Of a DNA stretch of 64,000 nt, positions 63,180-64,000 are shown in pieces (within the stretch, counting starts at the first letter, position 1; each line of letters begins with the position of its first letter). Position numbers and translations under genes: made by a program. The notes beneath the pieces were generated by a model. The model saw nothing but the letters and a program-made list of their open reading frames with translations. It did not search any database and was not told the origin of the DNA. The DNA is from Megascapheus bottae (lineage: Eukaryota > Chordata > Mammalia > Rodentia > Geomyidae): positions 304,501 through 368,500 of the forward strand of contig JANJXV010000264.1 in assembly GCA_024803745.1 (NCBI GenBank), written 5' to 3'.

Positions 63180-64000
63180 AAGCCTAACCCTAACCATAAA
63201 ACTTATCCTTACACTAACTCTAAACCTAAACCTAACCCTAACCCTAACCCTTACCCTAACCCTAAAACTAATCCTAATCCTAATTCTTACCCTAACCCTA
63301 ACCCCAACCCTAAAACTAACCGTAACACTAAACTTAACCCTAAACCTAACCCTAACCCTTACCCTAACCCTAACACTAATCCTAACCCTAACCCTTACAC
63401 TTACCCTAACGCTAACCCTAATTTAAAACTAACCCTAAACCTAAACTTAACCCTAACCCTTACCCTTACCCCAACCCTAGCCCGAACCCTAAACCTAAGC
63501 CTAACCCTAACCCTAAACCTTACCCTTTCCCTAACCCTAAACCTAACCCTAACTCTAATCCTAACCCTAACCCTTACCCTAACCCTAACCCTAACCCTAA
63601 ACCTTGCCCTAACGCTAACCCTAACCCTAACCCTAACCCCAACCCTAACCCTTAACCTAACCCTAAACCTTACCGTAACCCTAAACCTGACCTTTACCAT
63701 AACCCTAAACATAACCCTAATCCTAACCCTAACCCTAACCTTAAACCTAACCTTAACCCTAACGCTTACCCTTACCCTAACCCTAACCCTAAACCTAACA
63801 CTAACCCTAGCCCTAACCTTAACCCTAAGCTCAACCCTAACCCTAACAATTGCCCTTACCTAAACCTAACCCTAAATCGAACACTAACCCTAACCATAAC
63901 ACTAACCCCTAACCCTAACCCTTACCCTTATTCTAACCCTTACCCTAACACTTACCCTTACCCTATCCACTAACCTAACCCTAACCCTAACCCTAACCCT
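63180..64000. repeat. Satellite segment E, copy right of the provirus
   Basis: Partner of 51310-52130 with no net indel. The match continues to the window end. Confidence 0.82.

Larger units (their letters stand above)
60550..64000. repeat. Degenerate (CCCTAA)n satellite, right block
   Basis: The satellite resumes directly after the provirus in the same orientation and with the same variant spectrum. It contains a 618-bp tandem duplication next to the provirus. Its last ~820 bp copies the sequence at 51310-52130. The array runs off the window end. No gene or unique sequence was seen. Confidence 0.95.

Overview
The window is almost entirely a degenerate telomere-type satellite interrupted by one provirus. 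About 56 kb (1-52596 and 60550-64000) is head-to-tail CCCTAA on the + strand (TTAGGG on the - strand). It is heavily mutated into related hexamers (CCCTTA, ACCTAA, CACTAA, CCCTGA and others) but stays mostly in a 6-base register and never flips orientation. This is too diverged for an active telomere end. It looks like a large heterochromatic or subtelomeric satellite of the kind known from some rodents, such as guinea-pig alpha satellite and kangaroo-rat HS-alpha, both built on this hexamer. An old SINE inside the provirus resembles the composite B1/ID-type SINEs I associate with kangaroo-rat-like rodents. My best guess is therefore a rodent, possibly Dipodomys or a relative. This is an inference without a database search.

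Layout: 1-13440 is a higher-order block with two long related arms (1-4320 and 9260-13440) around a 2181-bp tandem pair. 13440-28000 is a second family marked by recurrent CAATTG-containing variants and several duplicated segments. 28000-38500 holds a ~3.1-3.2 kb tandem duplication and a ~0.9 kb segment present three times. 38500-52596 has 331-bp, 114-bp and ~2.4-kb duplications. 52597-60549 is the provirus. 60550-64000 returns to the satellite, and its last 820 bp is a copy of the sequence just left of the provirus. I see no host gene. The long Val-Arg, Leu-Thr and Pro-Asn open frames in the satellite are by-products of the hexamer.

The provirus lies on the - strand and is 7953 bp long. It has two 491-bp LTRs differing at five positions, a 6-bp target duplication equal to one satellite unit, a tRNA-Lys1,2-type primer binding site and a purine-rich tract before the 3' LTR. 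In its own 5'-3' order it carries: a gag MA start whose initiator is TTG; a reverse-transcriptase fragment lying inside gag; an open 405-codon gag segment with CA, the major homology region and two zinc knuckles; a GGGAAAC frameshift site; a broken dUTPase; a protease tail with G-patch but no catalytic Asp region; about 3.3 kb of unassigned DNA containing an old SINE; and an Env TM remnant of the gamma/D type with three TGA stops. It is defective. It combines class II (betaretrovirus-like) gag-pro with a D-type-like env, and has been rearranged internally.

The most interesting points are the pol-within-gag arrangement, old host-like DNA inside a young provirus, and LTR promoters that point so that read-through would give UUAGGG-type (TERRA-sense) RNA from the long left block.
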